Source: Brevundimonas naejangsanensis
GTDB lineage: Bacteria; Pseudomonadota; Alphaproteobacteria; Caulobacterales; Caulobacteraceae
Direction of reading: 5' to 3'
Length of the DNA: 64,000 bases
Assembly (NCBI RefSeq): GCF_003627995.1
Contig: NZ_CP032707.1
Span: 2,036,501 to 2,100,500 of the forward strand
The translations under genes and the position numbers were made by a program. Of this stretch, positions 36,671-44,276 are shown one piece after another. Positions within the stretch are counted from its first letter, which is position 1; the number at the start of each line of letters is the position of its first letter. A model generated the notes under the pieces. It was not told the DNA's origin. It ran no database searches and saw only the letters and a list, made by a program, of their open reading frames with translations.

Positions 36671-37102
36671 ATGGCCGCCAAACTTTCCGGTTCCGGCGGC
36701 GGCAGGTACACCGTCGAGGCGAACAGCGAAATCAATGTCACGCCTTTCGTGGACATTATGCTGGTTCTCCTCATCATCTTCATGGTGGCGGCTCCGCTCG
36801 CCACCGTGTCGGTGCCGGTGAAACTTCCTCGCGCCGTCGCTCCGCCGGCCGTGAATCCGCCCAAGCCGATCTTCATCTCCATCCAGAACGACGGGGATGT
36901 GTTCGTGGGCGACTTCCGGACGTCGGTCGCAACGCTGGGCGAAGATCTGAAAGAACAGATCGGCTCTCGTAGCCCTGATCAGGAGCGGATCTTCATTCGC
37001 GCTGACCAGCTCACGCGCTACGGGGACTTCATGCAGGTCATGAACGCCTTGCAGGACAATGGTTTTTACAGCGTCGCCCTGGTTGGCGAAGATCAATCGT
37101 AA
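36671..37102 (+). CDS. exbD: Biopolymer transport protein ExbD
   Basis: A 143-residue single-pass protein with a short cytoplasmic N-terminus, one TM helix at ~22-45 starting with the essential Asp (TPFVDIMLVLLIIFMV) and a periplasmic domain of ~95 residues. It is the proton-carrying partner of ExbB. It starts five bases after exbB and ends six bases before tonB. Confidence 0.94.
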   Translation: MAAKLSGSGGGRYTVEANSEINVTPFVDIMLVLLIIFMVAAPLATVSVPVKLPRAVAPPAVNPPKPIFISIQNDGDVFVGDFRTSVATLGEDLKEQIGSRSPDQERIFIRADQLTRYGDFMQVMNALQDNGFYSVALVGEDQS

Positions 37103-37108
37103 GGGGGC

Positions 37109-37840
37109 GTGGCGCATAGCATGACAGCTGAACCTCACGACCACCGCGATCCGCTCCTCGACCCGCCTCGGAAGAAGAAAAAGCTTTCGACGGGGGCGAT
37201 TGTCGGGATTGGCGTCTCGGTGATCGTTCACGGCCTGGCTGGTTTGTACTTGTACAACAACAAGTTCAAGCTGAAGGAGTTCAACTACGTGGACGAAGCC
37301 GTCGACGTGGAGCTGATGGAGGTTCCCCCTCCGCCGCCCCCGCCGCCGCCTCCGCCGCCGCCTCCGCCTGATCAGCCTCCGCCGCCGAAGCTCCAGGTGC
37401 GCGAGCCGGTCGTCAACACCTCGGCGCCTCCGCCGCCGGTGACTCTGCCGATCGAGCCGACGAAGAAGGAAGACCGCGTCGAATATTCGGGCCCGCCCGT
37501 TATCGTCCCTGGTCCTCCGCCTCCGCCGTCGCCGCCCGCGCCGCCGCGTCCTTCGGTGATCACCAACCCGCAATGGTCGCGCCCTCCGCGTCCGACCGAG
37601 CGTGACTTCCCGCAACGCGCCATGGATCGCGGCGTGGGTGGTTCCGCCACGGTGGAGTGCACCGTCACTCCGAGCGGGCGTCCTGAAGACTGCCGCGTCG
37701 TCTCGGAAGAGCCGGCCGGCATGGGCTTCGGGGCCGCGGCCGTCCGCATCGTCCAACGTGGGCAGCTTTCGCCCCGTACGGTCGACGGCGCCGCGACGAA
37801 CGCCAAGTTCGTGGTCCGGGTGCCGTTCAACCTGGACTAA
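37109..37840 (+). CDS. tonB: Energy transducer TonB
   Basis: A 243-residue TonB. A cytoplasmic basic stretch (PRKKKK) precedes the signal-anchor helix (~35-52). The periplasmic Pro-rich spacer contains a run of 15 prolines (residues ~73-87) and more PP clusters. The C-terminal TonB domain (~165-243) has QRAMDRGVGGSATVECTV and ends VRVPFNLD. It spans the periplasm and pulls on TonB-dependent receptors. The GTG at 37109 is the longest start, and the ATG at 37121 is an equally possible one. A strong terminator follows. Confidence 0.93.
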   Translation: MAHSMTAEPHDHRDPLLDPPRKKKKLSTGAIVGIGVSVIVHGLAGLYLYNNKFKLKEFNYVDEAVDVELMEVPPPPPPPPPPPPPPPDQPPPPKLQVREPVVNTSAPPPPVTLPIEPTKKEDRVEYSGPPVIVPGPPPPPSPPAPPRPSVITNPQWSRPPRPTERDFPQRAMDRGVGGSATVECTVTPSGRPEDCRVVSEEPAGMGFGAAAVRIVQRGQLSPRTVDGAATNAKFVVRVPFNLD

Positions 37841-37864
37841 GCGAGCGATCGCACGAAACGAAAG

Positions 37865-37898
37865 AAGCGCCTCGAGGTTCGCCTCGGGGCGCTTTTTT
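37865..37898 (+). terminator. Rho-independent terminator of exbB-exbD-tonB
   Basis: A 13-bp stem (AAGCGCCTCGAGG with CCTCGGGGCGCTT, one G-T pair) with a TTCG tetraloop is followed by a T run to 37898. It is 25 bases past the tonB stop. Confidence 0.92.
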
Positions 37899-38004
37899 CA
37901 TGCGCCTTCGGTTCGGCGGCGATGAGCGTCGCGCCGGCTGAATCCATGGAGCCGGAAGCTCAGCCTGTGCATTATGGAGGGCTGAAACGCTGTCTGGAGG
38001 TTCC

Positions 38005-38763
38005 ATGTCCTGCAAGCCTATCCTCATCGTCCTGGCCGTCGGCGCGGGGGTCTTGAGCGCCGGCATTGCCGGTTGCGCCTACAATGAGGCCCTGGGGCGC
38101 AACCAGCTGGTCTTCGTCGACGACAGCGCCCTGATCCAGCAGTCGCAGGCGGCCTGGGCCGAAACGCTGCGGACGCAGAAGGTGTCGAACAACACGGCCC
38201 AGAACGCGCGCGTTCGTCGGGTGGGCGACCGCATCGTCCAGGCGGCCAACCTGACCAACCGCCACTGGGACTATGCGGTGTTCGACGATTCGACGCCCAA
38301 CGCCTTCGTCCTGCCGTCGGGCCACATGGGGGTGACGACGGGCCTGCTGAACCTGGCCAAGAACGACGACCAGCTCGCGGCCGTGATCGGGCACGAGGTC
38401 GGCCACGTCGTCGCCCGCCACGCCGCAGAGCGCGCCTCTACCACCCAGACGGCGGGCCTGGTGCTGGGCGCCGTGCAGAGCCGGGCGGGGGACTACAGCC
38501 AGGCGGTGCAGGCCTTCGGCGGCCTGGGCGCGCAGCTGGGCGTGCTGCTGCCCTTCTCGCGCAGCCACGAGCTGGAGGCCGATCGCCTGGGCGTCGATTA
38601 CATGGCCGCGGCGGGATACAAGCCGTCCGAAGCCCTGGTCCTGTGGCGCACCATGGCCGCGCAGCGCCAGACCGGCACGCCCGAATTCGCCTCGACCCAC
38701 CCTTCGGACCAGACGCGGATCAGCCAACTTCAGCAGTACATCGCCAATCGGGGCTGGAACTGA
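38005..38763 (+). CDS. M48-family metallopeptidase lipoprotein
   Basis: A 252-residue M48 zinc peptidase with a lipoprotein signal (lipobox AGIAGC, Cys ~24). The zinc site is HEVGH in AAVIGHEVGHVVARHAAE, with the third ligand in HELEADRLGVDYM. A C-terminal segment with THPSDQTRI completes the family pattern. It is like the periplasmic LoiP/BepA group that degrades or helps fold outer-membrane proteins. No TPR domain is present. GGAGG precedes the ATG at good spacing. Confidence 0.9.
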   Translation: MSCKPILIVLAVGAGVLSAGIAGCAYNEALGRNQLVFVDDSALIQQSQAAWAETLRTQKVSNNTAQNARVRRVGDRIVQAANLTNRHWDYAVFDDSTPNAFVLPSGHMGVTTGLLNLAKNDDQLAAVIGHEVGHVVARHAAERASTTQTAGLVLGAVQSRAGDYSQAVQAFGGLGAQLGVLLPFSRSHELEADRLGVDYMAAAGYKPSEALVLWRTMAAQRQTGTPEFASTHPSDQTRISQLQQYIANRGWN

Positions 38764-38857
38764 CGGGGATAAAACACAAAATCCTGCGCCGAGGGTGAAA
38801 AGGCCGCTTGCCCCGCCGGGCGAGGCCCGCTAGAGAACCGCCCTCGCGCAGAGATGT

Positions 38858-38934
38858 GCAGCCTTAGCTCAGCTGGTTAGAGCGCCGGTTTGTGGAGCCG
38901 GAGGTCCTCAGTTCGATCCTGAGAGGCTGTACCA
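38858..38934 (+). tRNA. tRNA-His(GTG), lacking G-1
   Basis: A 77-base tRNA. The anticodon loop TTGTGGA gives GTG. The acceptor GCAGCCT pairs with AGGCTGT, so the first pair is G1-U72, and the discriminator is A73. The base before position 1 is T, so no G-1 is encoded. CCA is encoded. Confidence 0.96.
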
Positions 38935-38985
38935 TTCGCCCCGACCCAATCGCCCAGGCGATTCGGAACGGGAGATGATGACGAT

Positions 38986-39801
38986 ATGACGTCGCCGGCG
39001 TGGGACCCCCAGCAATACAATCGTTTCGAGCGCCAGCGCGATCGCGCCGCGCTGGATCTGCTCGGCCGCCTGCCGGACGACCTGGACCCGCATGAGGTCT
39101 GGGACGTCGGCTGCGGGACCGGCCAACACGCCGCCTTGCTGAAGCGCCGCTGGCCGCAGGCGCGGGTGCATGGGCTGGATTCCAGCGCCGCCATGCTGGA
39201 GCAGGCGCGCGGCCTGCCGGACGCGGTCGACTGGGTTCAGGCGGATCTGGAGGTCTGGGCGCCCGAGCGCCCGGTGGACCTGCTGCTGGCCAACGCCTCC
39301 CTGCAATGGGCGTCGGACCATCAGGCCCTGTTCGCGCGGCTGGCGGCCTATCTGGCGCCCGGCGGGGTGATGGCCGTGCAGATGCCGATGGCCTGGGAGA
39401 CCCGCCATCACACGCTCATGCGCCAGACGGCGGCTGTGGGGCCCTGGCGCGACCGCCTGGCGGGCGTCGACACCATCCAGCCGCTGTTGTCCATGGCCGC
39501 CTACTATGACGCCCTGGCCGGAGCCTGCGACGACATCGACATCTGGTCCACCACCTACCTGCACGTGCTGGAGGGCGAGGACGCGGTGCTGGAATGGATG
39601 AAGGGGACGGCGCTGCGCCCCTATCTGACCGCCCTGGCGGACGAGCCGCCGCTGCGCGAGGCCTTCCTCAAGGCTCTGGGGAAGGCGTTGGCGGAGGTGT
39701 TCCCGCAACGTCCTGAGGGAAGGACGCTTCTGCCATTTCCTCGACTATTTCTTCTGGGGCGGGCTTCGGGCGCCGGTGCAGGGTCTCGACCGGCCCGTTG
39801 A
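38986..39801 (+). CDS. tam: Trans-aconitate 2-methyltransferase
   Basis: A 271-residue class I SAM methyltransferase of the Tam type. Motif I is VWDVGCGTGQHAALL, followed by HGLDSSAAML, DLLLANASLQWASDH, GGVMAVQMP and a C-terminal LLPFPRLFLLGR that matches the end of the family. It methyl-esterifies trans-aconitate, a by-product that inhibits the citrate cycle. After the family core the frame continues for ~12 extra Gly/Ala/Arg residues and overlaps the convergent patatin gene by 134 bases. Confidence 0.88.
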   Translation: MTSPAWDPQQYNRFERQRDRAALDLLGRLPDDLDPHEVWDVGCGTGQHAALLKRRWPQARVHGLDSSAAMLEQARGLPDAVDWVQADLEVWAPERPVDLLLANASLQWASDHQALFARLAAYLAPGGVMAVQMPMAWETRHHTLMRQTAAVGPWRDRLAGVDTIQPLLSMAAYYDALAGACDDIDIWSTTYLHVLEGEDAVLEWMKGTALRPYLTALADEPPLREAFLKALGKALAEVFPQRPEGRTLLPFPRLFLLGRASGAGAGSRPAR

Positions 39802-41482
39802 GCGTGGCCAGGGCGGCGCAGGCCGCCTCGTAGCCCGACTGCACGGCCGGCTGATAGGCCTTCCAGTCGCGGATATCGACGCCCTCGGGGTTGGGGAGAA
39901 TCAGCAGGTCGGTCTCTGCTCGCGCCTGCAGCCGTTCGGCGTCGCTGGACAGGGTGGCGGAGCGCATCAGGATGGAGACGATCGGCGGGCCGCGCCGCCA
40001 GTCGCCCGACAGGATCCAGCGCCACCACGACGGCGGATTCTCCAGCGCCTGCGGATCGACGCCGCGGGTCTGGGTCACGTCGACGCCGACGACCGGGCCG
40101 GAGTTGTAGCGGCGCATGATCTCGGTCGGGAAGTTGCGCAGGACGGCGCCGTCGACCAGCACCTGATCGTTCATCACCACGGGGGGCAGGACGCCGGGAA
40201 TGGAGATGGAGGCGCGCAGGGCATGGCGCAGCATGCCCTCGCGATGCACCTCCAGCCGGCCCGAGGTCAGGTTGGTCGAGACGGCGAAGAAGGGCAGCAG
40301 CATGTCCTCGATCTGGACGTCGCCGAAGGCGTCCTTCATCAGCCGCTTGACCTTGCGGGCGTGGGTCATGGCGATGATCGGCGGGGCGATGTCGTCCAGA
40401 GGGTTTGACAGCACGAAGGCCTTGCGGATGTGGTAGTCCAGCTCCTCGTCCGACCAGCCCAGGGCCGGTCCGGCGCCGATGACGGCGCCCATGGAGGCGC
40501 CGCCGACGAAGTCGATGGGCGTGCCGGCCTCGCGCAGGGCCCTCAGGGCTCCGATGTGGGCATAGGCGCGGGCGCCCCCGCCCGAGAGCACCACCCCGAC
40601 GGCGCAGCCCATGATCAGCCGCGCGATGCGCGCCGTGTCGTCGAACCGCCCCTCGATCGCATGGAACCAGCGTCCGGGCTTCAGGGCGTCCAGCCAGGCG
40701 CGGGTGTTGCTGGGGCGCGGCCGGCTGGGGTCGCGGAGCAGGATCAGGTCCGTTCTCTGGCCGGCGTCATCCCAGTCGTCGGCCACGGGCGGCGCGGGGG
40801 GCGGCGCATGGTCGGCAGCGCCCACGAAGAACAGGCGATCCACCTGGCGCGCGCACAGGGCGGCCCAGCCGGGTTCGTCCGACTCGGCGACATAGAGGAC
40901 GTAGTCGTGGGCGTCCTCGACCCGCGAGAACCATTCGGCGGCCGAGGCGAGGGCGCTGTTGTCGATGACGTGGCAGGTGGCGCCCTGGGCCTCGATGGCG
41001 CGGGCGACGCGCTCGACGAAGGCCCGAATCGGTCGGCCGCGCGCGGAGACGAAGCCGAACACGCTAGGGTCGCCGCCGCCGCTGCGGTCGCGCGCGCGCT
41101 GCAGCATGATCTGGCCCAGTTCGGACATCAGCATGGGATTGTCCCGCGCGGCCTGGAAAAAGGCCTCGCGCGGGAGGGCCAGGACGTCGCTGTCGCGCAG
41201 GGCCACGACGTCCGACATGTGCGAGGTGCCCGCCAGCAGGGCCAGTTCGCCGACCGGATCGCCGGGCTTGATGATGGCGATCATCTGGGGCGGGCGGCCG
41301 TCGTCCTGCCGGAACACCCCCAGGCGTCCGGCGCGCAGCAGATAGAGGGTGTCGGCCGGATCACCCGCCGAGAACAGCCGCTCGCCCCGCGTCAGGGCGA
41401 ACCAGCTGGCCTGGGTGTTCTTCGTGCCTTCGAAGACCCGGGACAGGTCGGCGGCGAAGCTGTCGGAGGAAGACGGGGCCAT
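39668..41482 (-). CDS. Patatin-like phospholipase with cNMP-binding domain
   Basis: A 604-residue protein. The N-terminal cyclic-nucleotide-binding domain (~15-130) has FSAGDPADTLYLLRAGRLGV and PGDPVGELALLAGTSHMSDV, although the usual phosphate-binding Arg of cAMP binders is not obvious. A ~150-residue linker follows. The C-terminal patatin domain (~293-490) has GGGARAYAHIG, the nucleophile S330 in GGASMG and D444 in VDGAVLRN. This is the bacterial NTE/RssA-like architecture for lysophospholipid hydrolysis. Its Pro-rich 3' end overlaps tam on the other strand by 134 bases. Confidence 0.9.
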   Translation of the reverse strand: MAPSSSDSFAADLSRVFEGTKNTQASWFALTRGERLFSAGDPADTLYLLRAGRLGVFRQDDGRPPQMIAIIKPGDPVGELALLAGTSHMSDVVALRDSDVLALPREAFFQAARDNPMLMSELGQIMLQRARDRSGGGDPSVFGFVSARGRPIRAFVERVARAIEAQGATCHVIDNSALASAAEWFSRVEDAHDYVLYVAESDEPGWAALCARQVDRLFFVGAADHAPPPAPPVADDWDDAGQRTDLILLRDPSRPRPSNTRAWLDALKPGRWFHAIEGRFDDTARIARLIMGCAVGVVLSGGGARAYAHIGALRALREAGTPIDFVGGASMGAVIGAGPALGWSDEELDYHIRKAFVLSNPLDDIAPPIIAMTHARKVKRLMKDAFGDVQIEDMLLPFFAVSTNLTSGRLEVHREGMLRHALRASISIPGVLPPVVMNDQVLVDGAVLRNFPTEIMRRYNSGPVVGVDVTQTRGVDPQALENPPSWWRWILSGDWRRGPPIVSILMRSATLSSDAERLQARAETDLLILPNPEGVDIRDWKAYQPAVQSGYEAACAALATLNGPVETLHRRPKPAPEEIVEEMAEASFPQDVAGTPPPTPSPEP

Positions 41483-41564
41483 GAATGCTCAGATATCCCG
41501 GATTCCCCGTCGCGGGAAATCGAACCCGCTTCCCCCCGAGGCGGAAGCCTCCTAAACCTTGGGC

Positions 41565-43157
41565 ATGCCCAAGCTGATTTCCGCCGTCGATCGCAACAGT
41601 CCTGCTTTCAAAACGCTGGATGCGCACAATCGCGCCTTGCGGGACGAGCTTTATGAAAAGGTCGCCAAGGCGGCGCGCGGCGGCTCGGACGCCAGCCGCG
41701 AGCGCCATGTGGCGCGCGGCAAGCTGTTGCCGCGCGATCGCGTCGAGCGGTTGCTGGATCCGGGCTCGCCCTTCCTGGAGATCGGCCAGTTGGCCGCTGA
41801 CGGCATGTACCGGGATGAAGCCCCCGGCGCGGGCATGATCTGCGGCGTCGGCCGGGTGTCGGGCCGCGAGGTGATGATCGTCGCCAACGACCCGACGGTG
41901 AAGGGCGGCGCCTACTTCCCGATGACGGTGAAGAAGCACCTGCGGGCGCAGGAAATCGCCGAGCAGAACAATCTGCCGTGCGTCTATCTGGTCGATTCTG
42001 GTGGGGCCAACCTGCCGCACCAGGCCGAGGTCTTCCCTGACCGCGACCACTTCGGCCGCATCTTCTTCAATCAGGCGCGGATGAGCGCCAGGTCGATCCC
42101 GCAGATCGCCTGCGTCATGGGCTCGTGCACGGCGGGCGGCGCCTATGTGCCGGCCATGTCGGACGAGACGGTGATCGTGCGCAATCAGGGCACCATCTTC
42201 CTGGCCGGCCCGCCGCTGGTGAAGGCGGCGACGGGCGAGGTCATCAGCGCCGAGGAGCTGGGCGGGGCCGAGACCCACGGCCGCAAGTCCGGCGTGGTCG
42301 ATCATGTGGCCGAGAACGACGAGCACGCGCTGGAGATCGTGCGCTCCATCGTCGCGAATCTGAACACCATCAAGCCCCAGCCGCTGGACGTGCGCGAGCC
42401 GCGCGCGCCTGCCTATGATCCGGCGGAACTGTACGGAATCATCCCCGAGGACGTCCGCGCCCCCTATGACGTGCGCGAGGTCATCGCCCGCATCGTCGAC
42501 GGCTCGGAGCTGGACGAGTTCAAGGCGCTTTACGGCACGTCGCTGGTGTGCGGCTTCGCCCGCATCTGGGGCCAGCCGGTGGCTATCCTGGCCAACAACG
42601 GCGTCCTGTTCTCGGAGAGCGCCCAGAAGGGCGCGCACTTCATCGAACTGGCCTGCAAGCGCAAGATTCCGCTGCTGTTCCTGCAGAACATCTCGGGCTT
42701 CATGGTCGGCGGCAAATATGAAGCCGAGGGCATCGCCAAGCACGGCGCCAAGCTGGTCACGGCCGTCGCCTCGGCTGAGGTGCCCAAGTTTACCGTCCTG
42801 ATCGGCGGATCGTTCGGCGCGGGCAACTACGGCATGTGCGGCCGGGCCTACAGCCCGCGCTTCCTCTTCACCTGGCCCAACAGCCGCATCAGCGTGATGG
42901 GCGGCGAGCAGGCGGCCAGCGTCCTGGCCACCGTTCACCGCGACGCAGAGACCTGGACGCCGGAAGAAGCCGAGGCCTTCAAGGCGCCGATCCGTCAGAA
43001 GTACGAGGACGAAGGCAATCCCTATTACGCCACCGCCCGCCTGTGGGACGACGGCGTCATCGACCCGGCCCAGACCCGCGATGTGCTGGGCCTGGCCATC
43101 AGCGCCAGCCTGAACGCCCCTATCCCTGAAACGACCTTCGGCGTGTTCCGGATGTAA
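41565..43157 (+). CDS. mccB: Methylcrotonyl-CoA carboxylase, carboxyltransferase subunit
   Basis: A 530-residue carboxyltransferase of the acyl-CoA carboxylase beta type, with the N-lobe segments [40 protein letters not shown] and [16 protein letters not shown] and the C-lobe segments [20 protein letters not shown] and [19 protein letters not shown]. The set matches MCC-beta/LiuB rather than propionyl-CoA carboxylase. With the alpha subunit it makes 3-methylglutaconyl-CoA in leucine breakdown. The ATG at 41565 is preferred over a TTG two codons upstream. Confidence 0.93.
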   Translation: MPKLISAVDRNSPAFKTLDAHNRALRDELYEKVAKAARGGSDASRERHVARGKLLPRDRVERLLDPGSPFLEIGQLAADGMYRDEAPGAGMICGVGRVSGREVMIVANDPTVKGGAYFPMTVKKHLRAQEIAEQNNLPCVYLVDSGGANLPHQAEVFPDRDHFGRIFFNQARMSARSIPQIACVMGSCTAGGAYVPAMSDETVIVRNQGTIFLAGPPLVKAATGEVISAEELGGAETHGRKSGVVDHVAENDEHALEIVRSIVANLNTIKPQPLDVREPRAPAYDPAELYGIIPEDVRAPYDVREVIARIVDGSELDEFKALYGTSLVCGFARIWGQPVAILANNGVLFSESAQKGAHFIELACKRKIPLLFLQNISGFMVGGKYEAEGIAKHGAKLVTAVASAEVPKFTVLIGGSFGAGNYGMCGRAYSPRFLFTWPNSRISVMGGEQAASVLATVHRDAETWTPEEAEAFKAPIRQKYEDEGNPYYATARLWDDGVIDPAQTRDVLGLAISASLNAPIPETTFGVFRM

Positions 43158-43216
43158 CCGGCGAAAGCCTGCACCAAAGCCGTACTGCCGCGTTTCACTT
43201 CGGCAAGGAGCCGACC

Positions 43217-44119
43217 ATGACCGACCAGAAACCGACCGAAGACGAGCTGAACGCTCTGGATATCACCGACGCCGAGGCGGCGGAGATGAACGCCATCGCC
43301 CATCCCTTCGTCGCCGATCCGGCGCCGGACGCGAACGATGATCTGGTGCAGATCGACGCCACGGCCGACGGCGTGGTCTTCGTCACCATCAACCGGCCGC
43401 AGAAGAAGAACGCCTTCGACGCCGCCACCATCGCCGCCCTGTATGAGGCGTTTGAGACCCTGCAAGGCGCGGACCGGGTGCGGGTGGTCTTCATCCGCGG
43501 CGCGGGCGGGACGTTCAGCGCGGGCGCCGACCTGAACTGGATGCGCGACGCGGCCGACTGGTCCGAAAGCGACAACCGCGACGACGCCATGGGCCTGGCG
43601 AAGATGCTGAAGGCCCTGCACGACGTGCCAGCGCTGACGGTGGCTCTGGTCGAAGGCGCGGCCATGGGCGGCGGGGCGGGCATCGTCGCCGCCTGCGACA
43701 TGGCCGTGGCGGTCGAGGGGACGCGCTTCGCCTTCTCCGAGGTCAAGCTGGGCCTGATCCCCGCGACCATCGCCCCCTATGTCATCGAGGCGGTCGGCGC
43801 GCGCCGCGCGCGCCAGCTGTTCCTGACGGCCAACATCTTCGACGCCGATTACGCCGCTCATGCGGGGCTGATCGACATGGTCCTGCCCGAAGGCTCGGTG
43901 GACGAGTTCATCTCCATGCTGACGGACAGCCTGTCGGCCAATGCGCCGGGCGCCATGGGCGACGCCAAGCGGCTGGTCAACGATGTCGCAGGCGAGGATA
44001 TCGATCATCGCCTGCTGGAAGAAACCGCCAAGCGCATCGCACGCGCCCGCGTCTCGCCCGAGGGCCAGGAGGGCGTCCGCGCCTTCCTCGACAAGCGCGC
44101 GCCCAACTGGGCGCAATGA
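43217..44119 (+). CDS. Enoyl-CoA hydratase/isomerase (likely methylglutaconyl-CoA hydratase)
   Basis: A 300-residue crotonase-fold protein. The oxyanion-hole segments are GAGGTFSAGADLNWMR and EGAAMGGGAGIVAACDMAVA, with FSEVKLGLIPATIAPYV next, where the Glu serves in catalysis. The first ~45 residues are an acidic extension before the domain. Its place between the two MCC subunit genes points to 3-methylglutaconyl-CoA hydratase (LiuC), giving HMG-CoA; this is inferred from context. The HMG-CoA lyase gene is not in the window. Confidence 0.87.
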   Translation: MTDQKPTEDELNALDITDAEAAEMNAIAHPFVADPAPDANDDLVQIDATADGVVFVTINRPQKKNAFDAATIAALYEAFETLQGADRVRVVFIRGAGGTFSAGADLNWMRDAADWSESDNRDDAMGLAKMLKALHDVPALTVALVEGAAMGGGAGIVAACDMAVAVEGTRFAFSEVKLGLIPATIAPYVIEAVGARRARQLFLTANIFDADYAAHAGLIDMVLPEGSVDEFISMLTDSLSANAPGAMGDAKRLVNDVAGEDIDHRLLEETAKRIARARVSPEGQEGVRAFLDKRAPNWAQ

Positions 44120-44125
44120 GTTCGT

Positions 44126-44264
44126 CCTTCTCCCCTTGCGGGAGAAGGTGTCATGTGGAGCATGACGGATGAGGGGTTGCGCAGAGCTCCGCCTCATCCG
44201 GCCTTGCGAAACCCCTCATCCGTCGGCCTGCGGCCGCCACCTTCTCCCACAAGGGGAGAAGGGC
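44126..44264. repeat. Nested palindromic repeat between hydratase and mccA genes
   Basis: Outer arms CCTTCTCCCCTTGCGGGAGA (from 44126) and CACCTTCTCCCACAAGGGGA (from ~44238) each fold on themselves and pair with each other. Inner arms GACGGATGAGGGGTT (44164-44178) and AACCCCTCATCCGTC (44209-44223) are also inverted. It lies within the apparent leucine-degradation operon. Confidence 0.8.
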
Positions 44265-44276
44265 TAAGGACAAGCC

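Noticed and set aside
37328..37400. Short-period CCX repeats in tonB that resemble a tandem repeat
   Set aside because: The repeats encode the polyproline spacer normal for TonB. It is coding low complexity, not an independent repeat or CRISPR.
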